Positions 8,327 to 17,309 of a DNA stretch of 64,000 bases are shown piece after piece. The notes under the pieces are model-generated. The model searched no databases. It was not told the origin of the DNA and worked only from the letters and a program-made list of their open reading frames with translations. Position 1 is the first letter of the stretch; each line of letters starts with the position of its first letter. The translations under genes and the position numbers were made by a program. Source of the stretch: Actinomycetaceae bacterium (GTDB lineage Bacteria; Actinomycetota; Actinomycetes; Actinomycetales; Actinomycetaceae); assembly GCA_030532405.1 (NCBI GenBank), contig JAUNLF010000005.1, positions 1 to 64,000 of the forward strand, in the 5' to 3' direction.

Positions 8327-9418
8327 GTGGCAAGTGTGACTTTTGATTCTGCAACCCGAACTTTCTCCGGTGCGAGCACCCCCGCAGTGGACTCCCTTGA
8401 CCTGCAGATCGAAGATGGCGAATGCGTAGTCCTGGTTGGGCCTTCCGGATGTGGAAAATCGACCTCACTACGAATGGTCGCAGGTTTGGAGCCAACCACG
8501 TCAGGGCGCGTCCTGATCGGCGACAAAGACATGACGGGCGTTCGCCCTCGTTCACGAGACGTAGCCATGGTCTTCCAGTCCTACGCCCTATACCCGAACA
8601 TGACGGTCGCCCAGAACATGGCTTTCGCCCTCGAAAACATGAAAATGGCGAAAAGTGAAATCAACGAGCGCGTCCAGTGGGCCGCGAAAATGCTTGAACT
8701 GGACCAGCTTTTAGAACGCAAACCGTCCGCACTTTCTGGCGGTCAGCGTCAACGCGTCGCCATGGGCCGCGCAATCGTGCGCAAACCAACCGTGTTCTGC
8801 ATGGACGAGCCCCTTTCAAACCTGGATGCGAAACTGCGCGTGTCGATGCGCGGCGAAATCGCGAACCTGCAACGCAGCCTCGGCGTCACCACCGTTTACG
8901 TAACCCACGACCAGGTCGAAGCCATGACCATGGGCGACAGGGTCGCGGTAATGCGCGGCGGTAAACTGCAACAGGTTGACACGCCGGAACGCTTGTACGC
9001 GCGCCCCGACAACGCGTTTGTTGCCGGGTTCATCGGCTCGCCCTCAATCACACTGTTCCACGCGCCCGTCGACGCCGGCCACGCGCTGCTAGGAAACTAC
9101 GTGGTTGACGTTCCGCGATCCGTTGCGCAGACAGCGGGTAAAGAAATAATCATCGGCATTCGCCCCGAGTCCTGGGACGTTGTGGCGCCCTCCGAAAACG
9201 GGATCGCGATTCGCACGAACCACGTTGAACTCCTCGGGTCGCAGGCGTACCTGTACGGCGAAATGGTAAAAGGCAACGGCGTGAAGACCACGCCTGAACG
9301 CATCGCCGTCATGCTTCACCGCAAGGCTCGCCCCCAACCTGGCGAGATCATTAACGTTCGCCCCCAGGCCGACGAGATCCACTTCTTCGACGCCACCACC
9401 GAACAAGCCATTCGCTAA
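8327..9418 (+). CDS. ugpC: Sugar-type ABC importer ATPase (UgpC/MsmK/MsiK family)
   Basis: This 363-residue cytoplasmic ATPase powers import. It shows Walker A GPSGCGKST, the signature LSGGQRQR, Walker B VFCMDEPLSNLDAKLR and the switch histidine in VTHDQ. The C-terminal third (about 240-363) is the regulatory TOBE-type domain found in this family. The GTG start has a good ribosome binding site (GAAGGA). In actinobacteria an ATPase of this kind (MsiK) is often shared by several sugar importers. The malEFG cluster at 42-46 kb has no ATPase of its own, so this protein may serve both; that is inference. Confidence 0.88.
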   Translation: MASVTFDSATRTFSGASTPAVDSLDLQIEDGECVVLVGPSGCGKSTSLRMVAGLEPTTSGRVLIGDKDMTGVRPRSRDVAMVFQSYALYPNMTVAQNMAFALENMKMAKSEINERVQWAAKMLELDQLLERKPSALSGGQRQRVAMGRAIVRKPTVFCMDEPLSNLDAKLRVSMRGEIANLQRSLGVTTVYVTHDQVEAMTMGDRVAVMRGGKLQQVDTPERLYARPDNAFVAGFIGSPSITLFHAPVDAGHALLGNYVVDVPRSVAQTAGKEIIIGIRPESWDVVAPSENGIAIRTNHVELLGSQAYLYGEMVKGNGVKTTPERIAVMLHRKARPQPGEIINVRPQADEIHFFDATTEQAIR

Positions 9419-9428
9419 AACTCTAAAA

Positions 9429-9485
9429 GTCGCGCACTGCCAAAGGGCCGATACGGTTCCTCGCGGTGCGCGGCTTTTTAGTTTT
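9429..9485 (+). terminator. Intrinsic terminator of the ugp-like operon
   Basis: GTCGCGCAC (9429-9437) pairs with GTGCGCGGC (9466-9474), including one G-T pair, and is followed directly by TTTTTAGTTTT. Confidence 0.85.
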
Positions 9486-9723
9486 AGGCGCGAATAATCG
9501 CAAATTAGTTCGGCGAAATTGTGAGGCCAAGGTCCCGAAAATACTTGATTTCTGCACTCTCAGCGTTAGCATGTACGGGTAACGTACTCATAGTGTAGAT
9601 TTGCGAACTCGGGCATGGTACCAGGTGCTTATTCGTCCTCTTATCTGCTATCTAAGCGTTTAGCTACACGAGCATAAACACGATTCCCATCAAAAGTGGC
9701 TCGAGGAATAGAGGCGAATAAAA
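9486..9723 (+). promoter_or_regulatory. Upstream region of the adhesin gene
   Basis: This AT-richer gap holds no gene. A short inverted repeat, GTACG-GGTAA-CGTAC (9573-9587), is followed by a TAGTGT that could serve as a -10 box at 9591-9596. TGGTACCA, another palindrome, lies about 20 bases further on. These are plausible regulatory sites of the surface protein, but the promoter is not certain. Confidence 0.35.
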
Positions 9724-12700
9724 GTGGATAAAAGCTACACCGGTACCCGTTCACAAAGTTCAATTAGACGTTTACTAGTTGCACTTCTGTCAGTTTTCGC
9801 CTTGTTCTCAATGGTTATAGGGACCATTCCTGCTGTAGCTGCACCAGTTTCCGATAACGAGGACGATTCTGCGCAGGCTATGGGTGAACTCGCTGTTCGT
9901 GCGGGCGAGGACACGCAACGCGTTCAAAAGAAGTGCTACACGGAAAACAGCCTATTTTGTGAAGAGGATACGCTTCAGCAGCTCATAAATGATGCTGGTA
10001 CAACTCCGACCCAGATTGTTTTAGGTGCCGTTAGCACTTACGTGACAAAAACCCTCGTAATCCCCGAAGGCGCGGATATTGAATTTGTCGTAGAAACCGA
10101 GCGGGGAGGGGCCTTCTCAAATGAAGTTGGAATCTCTCATGAAGACGACTTCAAGGGGAGCGTAGTAGAGGTCAAAAAGGGTGGCAAGCTAACCCTGGGT
10201 AGTCCCGAAGGCACCACGGTTCAGCTACGAGCCCGAAGGGGAGCCGCTCCTATCATCATGGTGCACGGCGAGTTCGTGATGAACGGTGGCGAAGTAACCG
10301 ATGCTAAAGGACTGAAGAATTTCTTCACCGGTGCTGTGACGGTAGAGGGCGAAGGCTCGTCATTCGTCATGAATGACGGCAAGATTTATGACAACGAACG
10401 CTACCGGGACGACTGGTCTGCACAGTACGGTGCTGCAAACGTGGCTCTTAACGACGGTGCAAAAATGGTTATGAACGGCGGCGAAATCAGTAACGGTCGC
10501 GCTCGTTACAGTGCTGATAACTACGGAGAGACCGGCGGTATTGGGGTTTTCAATAACTCCAGTTTGGTGGTTAACGGCGGCACCATTAAAGATAATGAGG
10601 GTTTTGCCGGTGGCATCAACGCGTGGAACTGGGATACGAGCCTTGCAGAGCACCCTGAACGAGGAGAATCCCAGAGGGGTTACGTCGAGATCAACGGCGG
10701 ACTAATCGAGGGTAATGCGGCAGCCTTTGGTGGTGGCGGCGTGTCTATCTTCGGCAATGCCGTCGTCACGATGAACGGTGGCAAAATAAACAAGAATTAC
10801 GGGGCTAATGGTGGTGGTGTGAACGCCATGGACCTGTACGTATGGGGAGCCCGGGGATCCTACGAAGAGGTTCCAGGTGACGGTAAGCATGGCGGTTTTA
10901 CTCCCGAAGAATGGAGCAAGATTTCTCCCGGTGCATTCATCATGAACGGTGGCGAAATTACCAACAATACGGCGCCGCGCACCGGCGGTGGCGTGAACAT
11001 TATTTCTAACGGAGTGGTTCTTCGCGGCGGACTAATTGACGGAAACGAAGCCAGCCAACAGGGCGGTGGCGTCTACGTGGCGACCAAGTCCTATACCGCC
11101 CAGTTTGAAAACGTCCTAGTTACGCAGAATAAGTCAACCTACATTGGCGGAGGAATCTGGGTGTGTCCGACCGGATCCCTAGACATCGCGATTCGAGAGG
11201 GCGGTGCGATCTTTGATAACACGGCCGAGGACCTTGGGGACGATCTTGCGCACGACAACTACGGTGGATCCGGCGCCTTCAAATCCTACGTATCGCAAAG
11301 AATGTTGGGCTTTGGAGACGTCGCGTACTATCAAGATGGTTGGAAATCTAGTGACCCGCAAGAGGTCGTGAGCCGTTACGATGCATCCAATCCTGGCAAG
11401 GAGCAGGTCATCAAGGGATCGACTACCGGACCTCAGCCCGAGTTCTACGATTACAAGGAAAAAATCTACAACGAAGGATTGAAGAGCGGGCCTCAAAAGA
11501 CGCCGGGTGCGCAGGCGCCCAGCGAAGAGCAGGTTAGCGCCTGGACCGCCGCGAAAGAGGAGGCAAAGAAGTGGGCGCGCCTGACGATCAGCAACAACAC
11601 ATCCTTGCGTGGTGCGGGAATCGGTAGCAATGGCAGAATTGCCATTGGCTATGACCAGACGTCAGTCAAGCTGGAGAAGCTATGGAAGAACACTGATGGC
11701 GGCGATTTGAGTGACGTCCTGGCAAACTGGGAGCTTGGCGAGGGACAAGAACTCAGCTCCTTGCAACTGATCCCCGAGTCGATTCAGGTCCAGCTTGTTG
11801 CCAAATACGCGGACGCTGACGGAGCACTCCAGAGTGTCAAGGTGGGGAGCCCGGTGACTATTACGCCGGTAACCGAAGTTGATCCCGACACTAATGAAGA
11901 GCGAGTCAACTGGAAACACGCCTTTAATGATCTGCCTTCCACCATCTACGGTGCGAAGATTGAGTACGGCATTGAGGAAGTTAATGTTCCAGGATTCAAA
12001 CCGAGCTTCGAGATCAATGAGGTTCCAACTGAAGGCGGCCCGGATGCTTTCGCTATAGATCTGACAAACACGTTTAGCCCTGTGAATGTCAAAGTAAACA
12101 AGTCGTGGCAGGATTCGGAGGGTAACCCCTTGGAAGCAGCTGACCTGCCCGGTTCAGTCAAGGTCCAGCTAACGGCCACCTATTCCGCTGGCGAGGGCGA
12201 ACACCAGGCGAGCGTCGGTAAAGCTGTTGAACTAAACTCGGCTAACCAGTGGACCTACACGTGGGCGGGCCTTCCTCGAATCATCAATGGCAAACCGGTT
12301 AAGTACGCGGTATCGGAGCTAGAAATTGAAGGCTTCACTACGCAGATAACCCCAACTGAAGATGAATCTGGAGACAAGGTCTTCGAAATCGTGAATAAGC
12401 AGGAGCCACCAAAGGAGCCTCCTACCACTCCGGAACCGTCAACGACGCCTGTGCCGACAACGGAACCCAGCACGACACCGACAACGGAACCGACAACGCC
12501 GGAACCGTCAACGACACCTGTGCCGACAACCGAGCCGACAGCGTCGGAACCGACGACCGAGCCCACTACGGAACCCACCACGGTGCCGACTACTGTGCCG
12601 ACCGTGACGGAACCCTCCACTGTGCCGACGACGCCGGAACCGACCACGCCGGAACCGTCAACGACGCCTGTTCCGACAACGGAACCGACAGCGTCGGAAC

Positions 12701-12912
12701 CGACGACCGAGTCCACCACGGTACCGACTACTGTGCCGACCGTGACGGAACCTACGACGGCGCCGACCAAGACCTCGGTACCGACGACGACGCGAGATGA
12801 AGAGCCGTCCCTATCAAAGACCGGCACCAATGTAGTAGGCTGGGCGACTCTAGCATCTGTGAGTGCACTGATTGGTGGTGTATTCGTACTGTTGCGTCGT
12901 CGCCAGATCTGA
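9724..12912 (+). CDS. Large cell-wall-anchored beta-helix adhesin with Cna-B-like domains
   Basis: The 1062-residue protein has a signal peptide ending near AVA-A (about 39). Residues about 150-540 carry repeated NGGxI...N...GGGV units (for example MNGGEI, INGGLI, MNGGKI), the pattern of right-handed beta-helices and of chlamydial Pmp-type repeats. Two Cna-B-like domains follow at about 640-780 and 780-900, each starting with a Lys-Trp strand (VKLEKLW, VKVNKSW); such domains often form isopeptide cross-links. A Thr/Pro/Glu-rich stalk (about 900-1020) leads to an LSKTG sorting signal with a helix and an Arg-rich tail. It should be displayed on the wall for adhesion. The start is GTG with a modest ribosome binding site. 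The gene is lower in GC than its neighbours. Confidence 0.88.
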   Translation: MDKSYTGTRSQSSIRRLLVALLSVFALFSMVIGTIPAVAAPVSDNEDDSAQAMGELAVRAGEDTQRVQKKCYTENSLFCEEDTLQQLINDAGTTPTQIVLGAVSTYVTKTLVIPEGADIEFVVETERGGAFSNEVGISHEDDFKGSVVEVKKGGKLTLGSPEGTTVQLRARRGAAPIIMVHGEFVMNGGEVTDAKGLKNFFTGAVTVEGEGSSFVMNDGKIYDNERYRDDWSAQYGAANVALNDGAKMVMNGGEISNGRARYSADNYGETGGIGVFNNSSLVVNGGTIKDNEGFAGGINAWNWDTSLAEHPERGESQRGYVEINGGLIEGNAAAFGGGGVSIFGNAVVTMNGGKINKNYGANGGGVNAMDLYVWGARGSYEEVPGDGKHGGFTPEEWSKISPGAFIMNGGEITNNTAPRTGGGVNIISNGVVLRGGLIDGNEASQQGGGVYVATKSYTAQFENVLVTQNKSTYIGGGIWVCPTGSLDIAIREGGAIFDNTAEDLGDDLAHDNYGGSGAFKSYVSQRMLGFGDVAYYQDGWKSSDPQEVVSRYDASNPGKEQVIKGSTTGPQPEFYDYKEKIYNEGLKSGPQKTPGAQAPSEEQVSAWTAAKEEAKKWARLTISNNTSLRGAGIGSNGRIAIGYDQTSVKLEKLWKNTDGGDLSDVLANWELGEGQELSSLQLIPESIQVQLVAKYADADGALQSVKVGSPVTITPVTEVDPDTNEERVNWKHAFNDLPSTIYGAKIEYGIEEVNVPGFKPSFEINEVPTEGGPDAFAIDLTNTFSPVNVKVNKSWQDSEGNPLEAADLPGSVKVQLTATYSAGEGEHQASVGKAVELNSANQWTYTWAGLPRIINGKPVKYAVSELEIEGFTTQITPTEDESGDKVFEIVNKQEPPKEPPTTPEPSTTPVPTTEPSTTPTTEPTTPEPSTTPVPTTEPTASEPTTEPTTEPTTVPTTVPTVTEPSTVPTTPEPTTPEPSTTPVPTTEPTASEPTTESTTVPTTVPTVTEPTTAPTKTSVPTTTRDEEPSLSKTGTNVVGWATLASVSALIGGVFVLLRRRQI
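12421..12790 (+). repeat. Low-complexity repeat encoding the Thr/Pro/Glu stalk
   Basis: Short units encoding TTPEP, STTPVPTTEP and TASEPTTEP recur many times at DNA level, including two near-identical blocks at about 12500-12610 and 12660-12750. Such tandem DNA is prone to length change by slippage or recombination, which would alter the distance of the adhesin head from the wall. Confidence 0.8.
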
Positions 12913-12919
12913 GGTGTGG

Positions 12920-13633
12920 ATGGGGTCCAGGTTTGAAACGCAAGACAAGCTGATAGCAGCGACTCGTCACATAATCATTCATGAAGGGATCGAAGGATTC
13001 ACTTTAGATAATGTGTGCACGAGGGCGGGCTTTAGTCGCGGAGCGTTCTACTCGAACTTCGCGACTAAAGACTCGCTGTTAGCAACACTTGCTGAGGACG
13101 AATATGCTGGCCTGATCGAACGGCTAAATTTGAAGGTCCAACAGTGGCAGGATCGCGGCAAACGTGAGTCCCGTGATCATGCCGTGATAGAAGACCTCCT
13201 ATTTGAGGCGTTAGACGCCATCGGTGTTAACAGGTCGTTATTCATCCTCCATTCCGAAATGCTGACCCGTTCCGCTCGTGACGCTGACTGGGGCGCGCGC
13301 CTGCTCGATCTGAACGACGAGTTCGTGCGCGCCCTAAGCGCCGTCCTCGAAGCAATTCTTCACGCGGCTGGCCGCACTCCAACCCGCGATTTGAGGGCGC
13401 TCACGCACACCGTAATCGGCATTGTGCTACGCGCCGCCAGTGTTGACGCACTACGCACAACCGCTAAACTGCGAGCCCAAAACGATGCCAGCAGGGTAGT
13501 GGGACCAGCCACAATAAAAACTAATAGTCAAGAAATACCCGACTCTACTTCCGTGGCTAAATCCCCTGCACGCGACATTGTTGAAATGATTCTTTTGCTT
13601 CTTTACGCGGCCTCAGAACCTTTGCAACCATAG
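12920..13633 (+). CDS. TetR/AcrR-family transcriptional regulator
   Basis: The N-terminal helix-turn-helix is clear: FTLDNVCTRAGFSRGAFYSNFATKDSLL, read here in two overlapping parts (FTLDNVCTRAGFSRG and GAFYSNFATKDSLL), is the TetR recognition region. The remaining about 180 residues form the ligand or dimer domain and are not diagnostic. I chose the ATG at 12920 because GAGG lies five bases upstream; an in-frame GTG at 12914 and an ATG at 12872 inside the adhesin gene also exist. It begins 7 bases after the adhesin stop, so both are probably on one transcript and the regulator may control the adhesin gene. The ligand is unknown. Confidence 0.85.
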   Translation: MGSRFETQDKLIAATRHIIIHEGIEGFTLDNVCTRAGFSRGAFYSNFATKDSLLATLAEDEYAGLIERLNLKVQQWQDRGKRESRDHAVIEDLLFEALDAIGVNRSLFILHSEMLTRSARDADWGARLLDLNDEFVRALSAVLEAILHAAGRTPTRDLRALTHTVIGIVLRAASVDALRTTAKLRAQNDASRVVGPATIKTNSQEIPDSTSVAKSPARDIVEMILLLLYAASEPLQP

Positions 13634-13761
13634 TTTCACCGCGCGAAATTCTGAATGTTTTGAGACAATATAAAAAGCTCGAAAAACTATTAAATTCGGG
13701 TTGTAACCTCAAATCGATAATCAGTTTTGATTCCGCAAGAATACGTTGAAAGGTTGGTTTA

Positions 13762-14082
13762 ATGGCGCGCAGGTCACAAATTGTTTTGATCGACGACATT
13801 ACCGGAGAAGAGGCCGACGAAACAGTATTCTTCGGACTCGATGGGGTGGAGTACTCCATCGACTTAACCCAAGAAAACGCGGCAAAACTACGTGCAGTTA
13901 TGGACCGGTACGTCTCTCGCGCCGAACGCATCGGAGGGCGTCGCAAAGCCGGAACTGGCGTCAGCGGAAAGTCAGAAGCGCAAGTCATCCGCGAATGGGC
14001 GGACGAACAAGGCATCAAGCTCTCCGCCCGCGGTCGCATCCCCGCTAGCGTTCGTGAACTGTACTACAACGCGCAAGCCTAA
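13762..14082 (+). CDS. lsr2: Lsr2 nucleoid-associated protein
   Basis: Lsr2 is the actinobacterial counterpart of H-NS: it oligomerises, bridges DNA and silences AT-rich, often horizontally gained genes. The 106-residue protein shows the N-terminal oligomerisation part (VLIDDITGEEADETVFFGLD) and the C-terminal DNA-binding domain with the minor-groove RGR motif at 90-92 in SARGRIPASVRELY. Length and motif order are typical. The ribosome binding site is GAAAGG. The AT-rich 127 bases upstream may be self-regulated. The lower-GC adhesin gene nearby is a likely silencing target. Confidence 0.95.
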   Translation: MARRSQIVLIDDITGEEADETVFFGLDGVEYSIDLTQENAAKLRAVMDRYVSRAERIGGRRKAGTGVSGKSEAQVIREWADEQGIKLSARGRIPASVRELYYNAQA

Positions 14083-14277
14083 ACCGCACTAAACCCACCG
14101 CGCGACCCGCCCTCGCACACATTGGGACAGGCCAAAAGACAAAGCCGGCTCCCGTCCGCCCTCGTACACATTTCGAGGTACGAAAAACGGTAGCCGCGTC
14201 CGCACGGCCTCACGCCATTTTGGTGTGTCTTTGCTGGCAACTGGCATTGATTTGCACATAACCGCCCCTATCAATGT

Positions 14278-14283
14278 GATAAT
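14278..14283 (+). promoter_or_regulatory. Extended -10 box before gpmA
   Basis: GATAAT, preceded by TGT as an extended -10, ends six bases before the ATG, which would make the gpmA mRNA leaderless or nearly so. An alternative promoter is TTGATT (14247-14252) and TATCAA (14269-14274) spaced by 16 bases. The AGGAG one base before the ATG is too close to be an effective ribosome binding site. Confidence 0.45.
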
Positions 14284-14289
14284 AGGAGC

Positions 14290-15027
14290 ATGGCTTACAA
14301 ACTAATTCTGCTCCGTCATGGACAAAGCGAATGGAACGCAAAGAACCTATTCACCGGTTGGGTTGACGTTCCCCTGTCAGAACTCGGTAAGGAAGAAGCC
14401 GTCAAGGGCGGCGAACTCCTAAAGAAGGAAGAAGTCCTTCCCGACCTTCTATACACGTCGCTACTGCGCCGTGCGATTATGACCGCCAACCTCGCCCTCG
14501 ACGCGGCCGACCGCCACTGGATTCCGGTGAAGCGCTCCTGGCGTCTCAACGAGCGCCACTACGGTGCACTGCAGGGTAAGAACAAGAAGGAAATCCGCGA
14601 CGAATACGGCGAAGACCAGTTCATGCAGTGGCGTCGCTCCTACGACACGCCGCCACCGACCATCGAGGCCGGCTCCGAATTCTCCCAGGATCAGGACCCG
14701 CGCTACGCGGGCGAGCCGATCCCCATGACCGAATGCCTGAAGGACGTCCTCGAACGCCTACTTCCCTTCTGGGAAGAGCAGATCGTTCCCGACATTAAGA
14801 GCGGCAAGACCGTTATGATCGCGGCGCACGGCAACTCGCTACGCGCAATCGTGAAGCACCTGGACGACATCTCCGACGAAGACATCGCCGGCGTCAACAT
14901 TCCGACCGGTATTCCGCTACTCTACGAGCTTGACGAGGAAACTCTTAAGCCCATCAAGAAGGGTGGCACCTACCTGGACCCCGACGCGCAGGCAAAGATC
15001 GACGCCGTCGCCAACCAGGGCAAGTAA
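14290..15027 (+). CDS. gpmA: 2,3-bisphosphoglycerate-dependent phosphoglycerate mutase
   Basis: The enzyme interconverts 3- and 2-phosphoglycerate in glycolysis and gluconeogenesis through a phosphohistidine. The motif [10 protein letters not shown] places the catalytic histidine at residue 10, and [20 protein letters not shown] and AAHGNSLRA are the other family blocks. The 245-residue length is typical. Its position next to phoU and senX3-regX3 matches the gpm1-senX3-regX3 order of mycobacteria. A strong hairpin separates it from the convergent phoU. Confidence 0.96.
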   Translation: MAYKLILLRHGQSEWNAKNLFTGWVDVPLSELGKEEAVKGGELLKKEEVLPDLLYTSLLRRAIMTANLALDAADRHWIPVKRSWRLNERHYGALQGKNKKEIRDEYGEDQFMQWRRSYDTPPPTIEAGSEFSQDQDPRYAGEPIPMTECLKDVLERLLPFWEEQIVPDIKSGKTVMIAAHGNSLRAIVKHLDDISDEDIAGVNIPTGIPLLYELDEETLKPIKKGGTYLDPDAQAKIDAVANQGK

Positions 15028-15101
15028 ACAGGCCGAGCAGTTAAACCCCGCGCCGGGGCAGGCACGCCCTCACGCCAGGTGGAACTGCAAGTACAACTAG
15101 A

Positions 15102-15142
15102 TACGAAAGCGACCCGAGCACTTCGCTCGGGTCGCTTTCGTA
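15102..15142. terminator. Bidirectional terminator hairpin between gpmA and phoU
   Basis: An 18-bp perfect stem (15102-15119 with 15125-15142) closes a five-base loop ACTTC. There is no long T run on either side, as is common for actinobacterial terminators, but the stem is very stable and sits between convergent genes. Confidence 0.75.
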
Positions 15143-15235
15143 ACCGGGTTAGTTGAGTGAGATTCCGGTTCGCGCACTGCCGCCCGCCGGCCGGATTCTC
15201 CGGGGAGTGGAGGCCGGCAAAGCCGTCAGTGTTAG

Positions 15236-15889
15236 CTATGCGTTTTCGCGGTAAAGCTCGCCCTCAATCAAGTACACGACGTTGCGGCCAACGTTCGTTG
15301 CCTGATCGCCGAAACGCTCGTAGTAGCGGCCAACCAGCGTCAGGTTGATCAGCTGCGACGGCTCCAGGTTCATGTCCGGGTTCAGCAGCATGCGGTGAAG
15401 CTCAACGTGCAGGTCGTCCATCAGGTCGTCATCAGACTGGATCTTGGTCGCAAGATCGGTGTTCGGGTCCTGCAGCAGTTCGCTGATTGCCTGGCCGGTG
15501 GCGCGACCGCGCTCACCCATGCGAAGCAGGGTGTCAGAAATCTGCTGGGGCAGTTGGTCGATCGAAGAGTAGTTGCGGGCAACAACCGCAATGTTGCGGG
15601 CCAGGTCGCCCATGCGTTCCATGTGGCCAGCCATGCGCAGGCCGGTAACGATCAGGCGCAGGTCGCGGGCAACCGGGGCTTGAAGTGCCAGCAGGTCGGT
15701 GCAGGTCTCCTCGACAGTGCGAGCCAGCGCGTCGATGCGTTCGTCAGCATCAATCGTCTGCTCTGCAAGTGCAACGTCACCTTCTTCGAGTGCTCGAGAT
15801 GCTCGGTCCATAGCTCGCGACACCTGCTGTGCCATGCGGGCCATGTGGTTACCCAGCTGGGTGAGTTCCTGCGTGTACATTTCGCGCAT
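15236..15889 (-). CDS. phoU: PhoU phosphate-signalling protein
   Basis: PhoU couples the phosphate importer to the sensor kinase and keeps the Pho response off when phosphate is ample. The 217-residue protein is a double three-helix bundle; the two repeats show DERIDAL and DDLMDDL together with the metal-binding E/DxxxD pattern near MERMGDLARN and YERFGDQATN. GAAGGG is well placed before the ATG. It is divergent from the sensor kinase gene and shares a 136-bp control region with it. No pst transporter genes lie in the window. Confidence 0.93.
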   Translation of the reverse strand: MREMYTQELTQLGNHMARMAQQVSRAMDRASRALEEGDVALAEQTIDADERIDALARTVEETCTDLLALQAPVARDLRLIVTGLRMAGHMERMGDLARNIAVVARNYSSIDQLPQQISDTLLRMGERGRATGQAISELLQDPNTDLATKIQSDDDLMDDLHVELHRMLLNPDMNLEPSQLINLTLVGRYYERFGDQATNVGRNVVYLIEGELYRENA

Positions 15890-15982
15890 ATTTTGCGTCC
15901 CTTCAAAATGATCGCCTAGAGGTTACGACACGTATGTCAAACCTAATAACAGCATGTATATGTGTCGTACTGATAGGCAACA

Positions 15983-16005
15983 GGTTAACGTTTGGTTAAC
16001 CGTAG
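15983..16005. promoter_or_regulatory. PHO-box-like repeat between phoU and the sensor kinase gene
   Basis: GGTTAAC-GTTTG-GTTAACC (15983-16001) is a perfect 7-5-7 inverted repeat, and GTTAAC also recurs with an 11-base period (15984 and 15995), the period of Streptomyces PHO boxes whose core is GTTCACC. A response regulator of the PhoP/RegX3 type could bind here and autoregulate. The protein assignment is inference. Confidence 0.55.
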
Positions 16006-16025
16006 GCGGCGGTTGTGTGTAATGA

Positions 16026-17309
16026 GTGCAATTGCTGGCTTTTCCCTCTATTCTCATTGATGTGAGCGGCCTTGAACCTGCAATTTTAATCGTGGTGGCA
16101 CTCGTGTCTTTATTTGTGGGCGCGGCTGGTGCCTTGGCATTTCGTGTGTCCGATAAGGACATGCATACTCCTGTGCCAGAAGATGAGCATGTCTCTCCGG
16201 TTCACCCGGAACTGCAGTCAGCTTTGACCACAATGGCGTCAGTAGCGATTGTAGTTGACGAGGCGAACAACGTGTTACGTGCCGATGCGCGCGCGTATTC
16301 GCTCGGCCTGGTTCGTGACGACGTTATCGTGCATGAGACCGTTAAAGAAATGGTTGATTCGGTTCGGAGGACGGGCTTGACGGAGCGCCGCAAAATGGAG
16401 CTGCCCCGCTCGCGGCATTCTTCCGATTCGCCGATTTACCTGGACGTGCGTGTGGCAACGTTGCTTAGCGGACGCGTCCTGATTTTGGCGGATGATGAGA
16501 CTAAAGAAAAACGAGTTGACGCTGTCCGCCGCGACTTCACGGCGAACGTGTCGCACGAGCTCAAAACCCCGATCGGCGCAATCCAGTTGATGTCCGAAAC
16601 CATTGCGGATAATGCGGAAGACCCCGAAGCGGTCAAAATGTTTGCGCCTCGACTCATCACAGAGTCCAAGCGGCTCGGCGCCCTCGTGCAAGATTTGATT
16701 GATTTGTCCCGGCTTGAAAAAGGCGACCCGCTTTTGAACGCGAAACTTGTCAACATTGACGAGGCCGTGTGGGAAGCTGTTGAACTTCAGCGAAACACCG
16801 CGGTGTCTGCGCGCGTGGCGCTCATTGTTGGCGAGCCGTGCGGTGGTGTTGTGTGGGGCGACTACAACCTGCTGGTCACCGCGATCCGCAACCTGGTGGA
16901 CAATGCGATCCGCTACTCGGAGCCGGACACGAGGGTGACGATCAACGCGTCCGTGTCCGACGACCTGGTTCGCGTCGCGATTGTTGACTCCGGGCTTGGC
17001 ATTCCCGACTCGGAGAAGGCGCGCGTGTTTGAACGGTTCTACAGGGTGGACCCTGCGCGCTCTCGAAACACCGGCGGCACCGGCCTGGGACTTTCAATCG
17101 TCAAACACATTGCTGCCGACCACGGTGGCACGATTTCGGTGTGGTCCAAGCCCGGCCGCGGTTCTACGTTCACGCTAGTAATCCCGCAGGCTGAGGAAGA
17201 AGACTCTATCTTTAATAATGAGGACCCCGATTCGGACTTTGACGACTGGGACCTAGATGATGATTTTGAATCGTCGAACTATAAGGAACGTAAGGAGCCT
17301 GCAGAATAA
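16026..17309 (+). CDS. senX3: SenX3/PhoR-type sensor histidine kinase
   Basis: The 427-residue kinase has one membrane helix (about 19-41), a PAS-like segment (about 65-160), a HisKA domain with the phosphorylated His177 in VSHELKTP, and a HATPase domain with NLVDNAIRYS, DSGLGIPDSEK and GGTGLGLSIVKH. The C-terminus is a strongly acidic tail (about 390-420). Next to phoU and overlapping the regulator by one base, it is the phosphate-starvation sensor by synteny. The GTG start at 16026 has no good ribosome binding site; a GTG at 16062 is an alternative that would remove a few residues before the helix. Confidence 0.9.
   Translation: MQLLAFPSILIDVSGLEPAILIVVALVSLFVGAAGALAFRVSDKDMHTPVPEDEHVSPVHPELQSALTTMASVAIVVDEANNVLRADARAYSLGLVRDDVIVHETVKEMVDSVRRTGLTERRKMELPRSRHSSDSPIYLDVRVATLLSGRVLILADDETKEKRVDAVRRDFTANVSHELKTPIGAIQLMSETIADNAEDPEAVKMFAPRLITESKRLGALVQDLIDLSRLEKGDPLLNAKLVNIDEAVWEAVELQRNTAVSARVALIVGEPCGGVVWGDYNLLVTAIRNLVDNAIRYSEPDTRVTINASVSDDLVRVAIVDSGLGIPDSEKARVFERFYRVDPARSRNTGGTGLGLSIVKHIAADHGGTISVWSKPGRGSTFTLVIPQAEEEDSIFNNEDPDSDFDDWDLDDDFESSNYKERKEPAE

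Noticed and set aside
12255-12830. 191-residue Val/Gly-rich minus-strand frame
   Set aside because: It is the complement of the Thr/Pro/Glu stalk repeats; low complexity explains the open frame.
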